A stretch of DNA of 64,000 bases from Lutraria lutraria (Eukaryota > Mollusca > Bivalvia > Venerida > Mactridae), in NCBI GenBank assembly GCA_964023205.1, contig OZ026850.1:1696368-1760367 (forward strand). Reading direction: 5' to 3'. How positions within the stretch are numbered: the stretch's first letter is position 1; every line of letters begins with the position of its first letter. A program made the position numbers and the translations under genes. The notes under the pieces are model-generated. The model was not told the origin of the DNA, ran no database searches, and saw nothing but the letters and a program-made list of their open reading frames with translations. Shown piece by piece: positions 58,720 to 64,000 of the stretch.

Positions 58720-59445
58720 ATGTGATGCTATGTAGTAACGTGTTGATTTGTGTTGCTATGTGCTGAGATGAGTTGCTATGTGCCGTGATGCGTTTCTATG
58801 TGCCGTGGCGTGTTGCTATGTGCCGTGTTACTACGTGACGTGACGTGTTGCTATGTGCCGTGACGTGTTGCTATGTGCCGTGTTACTACATGACGTGACG
58901 TGTTGCTATGTATCGTGACGTGTTGCTATGTGCCGTATTACTACGTGACGTGACGTGTTGCTATGTGCCGAGATGTTTTATTATGTGTCGTGACGAGTTG
59001 CTATGTATCGTGACGTGTTGCTATGTATCGTGATGTGCTGCTATGTGCCGTGATGTGTTGTTATGTGTCGTGACGTGTTGCCATGTATCGTGACGTGTTG
59101 CTATGTGTCGTAATGTGCTGCTATGTGTCGTGATGTGCTGATATGTGCCGTGATGTGTTGCTATGTGTCGTGATGTGTTGCTATGTGTCGTCATGTATTG
59201 CTATGTGTCGTCATGTGCTGCTATGTGCATTGATGTGCTGATATGTGCCGTGATGTGTTGCTATGTGCCGTGATGTGTTGCTATGTATCGTGACGTGTTA
59301 CTATGTATCGTAATGTGTTGTTATGTGCCGTGATGTGTTGCTATGTGCCCTGATGTGTTGCTATGTATCGTGACGTGTTACTATGTATCGTGACGTGTTA
59401 CTATGTATCGTAATGTGTTGCTATGTGCCCTGATGTGTTGTCATG
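58720..59445. repeat. 20-bp minisatellite (GTGTTGCTATGTGCCGTGAT)n
   Basis: About 35 tandem units with variants GCCG/TATCG/GTCG and GAT/GAC. Blocks of two or three units recur, so a higher-order pattern is present (for example units followed by GTTACTACGTGACGTGAC at 58828-58960). Confidence 0.95.
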
Positions 59446-59914
59446 GAGTGTTATTCTGTGATAACTCAGATTTCCTTTTGTATTCCGCTGCTTTGCTTGT
59501 GGTGTGCTGAGGGTGTTTTGCACCGGTTCAGTTCGTTAGCCTTGTCAGGGATGGTCTTTTATGTAACATCTACAATTGCAAAAGAATACGGGCTACTCAA
59601 GTTAGTACTTCCTGATACACTAATTGACACCGTGACGACAACGATATGGTGCAATTTCAATTCAGTCTCGTTTTATGAACAAAAATTCAATCTCTAAAAT
59701 TTCATTATTTCTCTTGAGAAATTACCTTTTGTATTCAAAATGCTTGTCTGCCGCTGATTACGCAATATTTCATTTCAGCCATGCATGTTCACAATATTTA
59801 TAGCATCAATTCATAACGATCTGGCTAATCAACTAAAATGAATGAATACATTGTCGATGAAACGTTGCCTGAACTTTAGGCTCCACAAACAGACTTTAAA
59901 TCATATTGAAATAT

Positions 59915-60095
59915 AGTCAAATCTGTGTTAGCGGCCATCTCCAAGTAAAGACCATCTTGTGAATAAAGCTATTATTTTTAAAAAAAACGTTATTGATTAA
60001 TTATTACAAAATGACCTCTGAAAAAAGGCCACCTGTCAATAAAGGCCACATTTTTGTATTTCCCAAGGGTGGCCTTTGTTCAAAGGTTTATCATA
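59915..60095. repeat. GGCC-type dispersed element
   Basis: Contains GCGGCCATCTCCAAGTAAAG, AAAAGGCCACCTGTCAATAA and GGGTGGCCTTTGTTCAAAGG, matching the copies near 1705 and 32850. Confidence 0.6.
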
Positions 60096-60099
60096 GAAT

Positions 60100-60275
60100 A
60101 AAGGGTGAGTCGTGTATCGTTTCTTTACATCGGGCACGATGAAGAATCAGAAAAAAAACTATTCTAAAAGTGTAGGGATTTAAATGCCCCGTTCTCCTGT
60201 ATCTTCTCTCCCCTCTCTCTAGGGCGGCCCTGAAATGACCGTAGCTGTCGAATGGGCCGTTAAACAACAGATAAA
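60100..60275 (+). repeat. SINE family A, 5'-truncated copy
   Basis: It starts within the body (TTACATCGGGCACGATGAAG), keeps a short CT tract and the full tail GGCCCTGAAATGACCGTAG...CCGTTAAACAACAG. Confidence 0.8.
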
Positions 60276-60489
60276 CAACAAACTTGTTCACAGGTATGAC
60301 TGTAATAACAATAAGTCCGGCTGGTCGATTATCTGCGTAATATTCATTTATTCATCTTCATCATTTCTCGTCTGATGATCTAATTGTATTCTCTGAAGCT
60401 GTCGTGGGCGATACTGTATACGTCTTCATTTCTGCGGGTGCAAAATATAGCGTTTTTAAGATGTTCATGAATTGGCAGGTTCTATATTT

Positions 60490-60612
60490 GGCGGTTTCAT
60501 AGCCAACCGCCAAAATAAATCCATTTCTCGCCTTCTTAATATAACCGCCAAAATTAAAACACGTCTCCGATGCCGACCGCCAAAAATGCTAAAATAAAAC
60601 GGGCGCCAATAT
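60490..60612. repeat. CCGCCAAAAT interspersed motif cluster
   Basis: Five spaced copies of (C)CGCCAAAATWAAA, one inverted (TTTGGCGGTTTC). No gene. Confidence 0.6.
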
Positions 60613-60619
60613 TAAGACG

Positions 60620-61398
60620 TATGCAGTAATATATTTCGGTAACTGTCCCACGTAAGGGACATTATAAAAACATGTTTCCGTATTACATGACAAAAGATTG
60701 TAGGATTGTTTTATTTTGGTCAGACAGTCTCTAAATTCTCGAGAAGATGCATCAAAGTATTTTTCTAAGACCTCTTGCAATTCACAAAGGGAACTTCATT
60801 CATACAACTGACGATGCGAGAATTCCGGAGTCAAATAAAACCGCCCAAACCTGTTCCCCGCATCCCTAAATAACCACCAACCTAGAAATAAGAAGTCACA
60901 TAGTGTAACAGACAACTTGTTTTATTCAAAATGTAAATGAAATCAAACATGATTTAAAAATAAAACATGTTCTAAATTCTCGAAATCATCAAAAAGAAAT
61001 GTTTTCGTCTACCATCGACTGTTAGCGTTGAAGGCCCATTAGCTTTTTAAATTCCGTAATACAGAACAAAAGATAAAATAACAGTATAATATAAGAAATA
61101 TTTTTATTTGCTCTAAAACAATCTTTACATAATGCCTTTCTTTAGCCACATCTCGTAACAAATGTCGTCAGATGCTTTTTCTTATTTTTTGCAATATCAT
61201 TGACAAAATACTGTGCTACATTTCTATGTGTCCTGAGTGATTAAAAACGAACATTTCGGAATATTTTTATTGGAAGTAAAAGTCAGTTGCACTGATAAGA
61301 CATATTTCTAGGTAAAATAAGATCTACTTTAATTTCAACATCCAAAAAGCTAATTGGGCTTTAAGTATGATTGAAGTCCACTCGTTTAATTCAGACGG
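60620..61398. other. Non-coding
   Basis: AT-rich; nothing is recognised. Confidence 0.4.
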
Positions 61399-61701
61399 TA
61401 GAACCTTGGACTATTTGTTCGTGAGGCCAAAGGCTCGAAGCGGCGCGCAGGTGAGGCCTATGAATCTCTGACGGAAGATCATTTATTAGTTTCTGGTTAC
61501 GAAGTTAACTTACTGAAATACCTTTGGCAAAAAATGAAAACCCATTTTAAAAGTATTGAACATTTAAAAATCACAGAAAGCAATATTAATGATCTAATTG
61601 CGTTGCTGACTGATATTCGTCAATGTTTAATTAGCGATAAAGAGCTTGAATTAGCTGTCGTGAGACTAGATGCATTTCATCGTCTGAATTGTTTGCTTTA
61701 A
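61399..61701 (+). other. Unassigned open frame without a start codon (possible exon)
   Basis: The plus strand is open for about 100 codons from after a TAG near 61399 to TAA near 61700. It reads LGLFVREAKGSKRRAGEAY, SLTEDHLLVSGYEVNLLKYL and then SIEHLKITESNINDLIALL, DKELELAVVRLDAF. The amphipathic, Leu-rich composition looks protein-like. The first ATG is about 45 codons in, and I see no clear splice acceptor or family. It may be an exon, a pseudogene or chance. Confidence 0.3.
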
Positions 61702-61861
61702 GGATAAACATTGTCTACAGAATGTCTGGGCATGTAATATCACGATTCCATTATTACAGGAATGATGCTCTGAGACATGTTAGCAGCAAGATTCACAAAA
61801 GATATCAACTTGTGAGCATAATCGGTAGAATTCTTTAATGGAACTGATTCTGTTTATAATT

Positions 61862-61955
61862 ATGTTGTTTAACACTCCATTGGACTGCTGTGTTCATTTC
61901 AGGAGATACACGAGAACACGGCATTTATTTACCTACTCTTTTTGAATACATGTAG
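61862..61955 (-). repeat. SINE family A, 3' fragment
   Basis: On the minus strand it ends in the tail motif GTTAAACAACA, preceded by CTCCTGAAATGAAC and CGTGTTCTCGTGTATCTCCTG-like sequence. Confidence 0.6.
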
Positions 61956-61959
61956 TTAA

Positions 61960-63177
61960 AAACCCAACTTAGCGAACACCATTTCAGACAGCTTGCATTT
62001 CAATTTGCATAAGGGGCGAATAAAAAATGAGACATTTTTTTGTCACAAATGTCATCTTTTATTTACTGTATAGTTGAATTCAAGAGTATGTCTGTTTAAA
62101 AAACACTGACAAGCGATATTTCCTTTACGTAAAAATTCCAATAAATACATTTATTTTAATACAAATGTCAGACAGCTATTCCCAGCCGGCTATCCGATAC
62201 CCCGAAGGCTTGCAAAATTATATTTGGTTCCATTGTGTTCAGAAATGTAATGTGTCAAATCCATTTTCATAAATCTAGGTTTCATTAATTCAATTCTGTT
62301 GCTGACAAAGTTGCAGAGTTTTATCCATGCATTAAAAGCATCTAATTTAAGAAAAAAAATCGGATTGTTTCACGGAAAACCAGACAGATACTGATTCCAG
62401 ACAATTATTGCTAACAATTAATGTGTTTGCAAATACAAACGCCTGATTGACTTCATTTTATTGGAGGTTTTTTTTTTTCGAATAAAACGTTTAACATTAT
62501 ATCATTTGTATTTGATATTTTAATGTCAATGAGCATATAATAAAAACACGCAGGAACGGTATTTCCGAAGGGTCTAAAAACTATCACATTACGTAACATA
62601 AAATGCATTACAGAGGGGCATGTGGTTGAATAATACCAATGGAATGTAGAGAATAGAGATGATATTTTAGCAAAAAACGTACTTTTAATATGTAAGCCCA
62701 TTTGGTATTTTGTATCATTAAACGTGTGGTAAAAAGTGGCCATTGTTCGCATGGTGGAATTATTTCACTGCTGACTGTCAACTCGCGACAAATGACATCT
62801 CAAAAGTCGTGTTGGAAACAATTGGACCAATCTTGGTCGTGTAGTTATGGTCTTTGGCGAATGAGCATTAGCCCCAACCCAGCCCACTGCTATGAGATCG
62901 AATCCCACATGTGAGGAAGCCATCCAACAAGCTCACAAAAGGTCGGTAGCTTTACCCAAATGAAAGCTGAGCTGGAAAAGACCCCAAATGGCCCTTTCAT
63001 TAAATAAACTATACAGTTGACACGCATATGTGACCCAGGTATATTTTTAGACAGATCTCAGCAAAGATATATTATTTTTTAAAACTTAAACATCTTGCAA
63101 ATGGTATGTTAAACTTTAACAGCTAATAAATTCATCTCAAATAGCCGTCTATCCTAGGAAACACCTTTTACATTGTA
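61960..63177. other. Non-coding
   Basis: No gene is supported. A tRNA-like phrase near 62835-62915 (GGCGAATGAGCATTAG...GAGATCGAATCCCAC) may be a SINE remnant. The frame at 62453-62752 has no recognisable domain. Confidence 0.4.
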
Positions 63178-63339
63178 CGGTGCAACCTCTCCAAAACAAC
63201 ACCCTTTGGGAGTAGAAAAAAAATGTATTTCTTTATAGAGGTTGTTGCTCTAGGGAGGTTAACTTAATAGTTAAATCGTGCAGTGGGGACAATCATGCTG
63301 TTATCGCACGGAGGTTGTTGCTCAAGAGAGGTTGTACTG
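63178..63339. mobile_element. MITE family 1, inverted copy
   Basis: The body is in the opposite orientation to the other copies. The right end is AGAGAGGTTGTACTG with TA on both outer sides; the left end is slightly decayed (CGGTGCAACCTCTCC). Confidence 0.8.
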
Positions 63340-63404
63340 TACTCTCATATATAATCTATATTATTACCCCTCACTTTTTTCGTAATGTTAATTTCCCATA
63401 GACA

Positions 63405-63625
63405 AACAGGTAACAGTTTTACTGTTACATACATGGTACCACGTGACTGAACATTTTTTTACTGTCACTGGGTGATAGCAAATTTTTAACAGTATTTTTT
63501 TTACTGTCACAGGGTAATAGTAAATTTCTAACAGTATTTTTTTACTGTCACATAGGTAACAGTATTTTTTCAGTATTTTTTACTGTCACATAGGTGATAG
63601 TAAATTGTTTAAGTATTTTCTCGAA
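63405..63625. repeat. Imperfect tandem repeat (TTTTTTACTGTCACATAGG)
   Basis: Five units of about 45-55 bp share AACAGTATTTTTTTACTGTCAC and GGTGATAGTAAATT. Confidence 0.8.
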
Positions 63626-63639
63626 AAAAGTTTGGGTAA

Positions 63640-63715
63640 TAAAATAAATAACACATAGCTTACGTTGTGGGTAACAGTAAAAATGTCAGCCCTCGAAAAG
63701 CTATGTGTTATTTAT
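63640..63715. repeat. Inverted repeat ATAAATAACACATAGCTT
   Basis: An 18-bp sequence at about 63644-63661 recurs inverted at about 63696-63714, forming a hairpin with a loop of about 35 bp. The open frame at 63665-63889 starts inside it and is not supported as a gene. Confidence 0.75.
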
Positions 63716-64000
63716 ATACTGAGAAACACTTTTTACTTTACAAACAAGGATAGAACCGCCATGTCAATGAAACGGACCTCTGCCTTCTTGCTGATGCTTC
63801 CAATATCTATACAACATCAAACAAGCTTTCAAAAGTACGATCAAACAGAACTCTTAGATTGTGTCAACAACATATTTAGATCATTATGATGTCTGTCCAC
63901 AGAGTGTTTGGTTAGTGAGAAATCCTGAGACAGTGTTGAACGATGATATCTCGAACAAATTAATAAAACAGCTGCCGGCTTTGGACAGACCGATCATATT

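Noticed and set aside
62453..62752. 99-codon minus-strand frame
   Set aside because: No domain, no convincing splice sites, and low-complexity Lys at the end from a poly-T tract.

Overview
This window looks like animal genomic DNA, most likely from a marine bivalve or a related lophotrochozoan. It is AT-rich and gene-poor. Coding sequence is either split by GT..AG introns or contained in one intronless receptor gene. The rest is packed with decayed LINEs, tRNA-derived SINEs, small terminal-inverted-repeat (TIR) elements and micro- and minisatellites. The organism call is an inference from repeat style, gene structure and the receptor type. No operons, prokaryotic signals or CRISPR arrays are visible.

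Region 1 (1-11.5 kb): a SINE; a Tc1/mariner transposase relic split by an 886-bp TIR element; a broken coding region (5260-5865, minus); and a claudin-like four-transmembrane gene family on the minus strand. The claudin-like exons are one first exon (9876-10062) and two tandemly duplicated downstream exon pairs: 8061-8207 with 7646-7744, and 6387-6533 with 5921-6156. Splice sites and phases are compatible. The nearer pair carries a stop in the fourth membrane segment; the farther pair is intact. A SINE with an 11-bp target duplication sits in the longer duplicate, and a hAT-like foldback lies at 10996-11442.

Region 2 (11.7-22.7 kb): a decayed L1/Tx1-type LINE on the minus strand. ORF2 (endonuclease, reverse transcriptase, zinc knuckle) runs 16839 to 11787. 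An ORF1-like protein runs 22666 to 21141. Other elements have landed in and between them, including a 521-bp Mutator-like MITE with 81-bp TIRs and a 9-bp target duplication inside ORF1.

Region 3 (24.7-26.5 kb): one complete intronless class A GPCR gene (25131-26486, minus), followed about 130 bp past its stop by a foldback with perfect 63-bp arms around 40-bp tandem repeats.

Region 4 (26.5-57 kb): almost no recognisable coding sequence. It holds several SINE families (one copy carries about 550 bp of CT-rich expansion), two TA-flanked MITE families, a 909-bp pogo/Tigger-like element and several satellites.

Region 5 (57-64 kb): two possible exons on the minus strand (one with a 2 x 33-residue repeat, one with a membrane segment and tail), a 20-bp minisatellite, more MITE and SINE copies, and an unassigned open frame at 61.4-61.7 kb. 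I found no clear new multi-gene system. The most unusual items are the duplicated claudin-like cassette, the nested MITE in the LINE ORF1, the foldback beside the GPCR and the broken gene at 5.3-5.9 kb.
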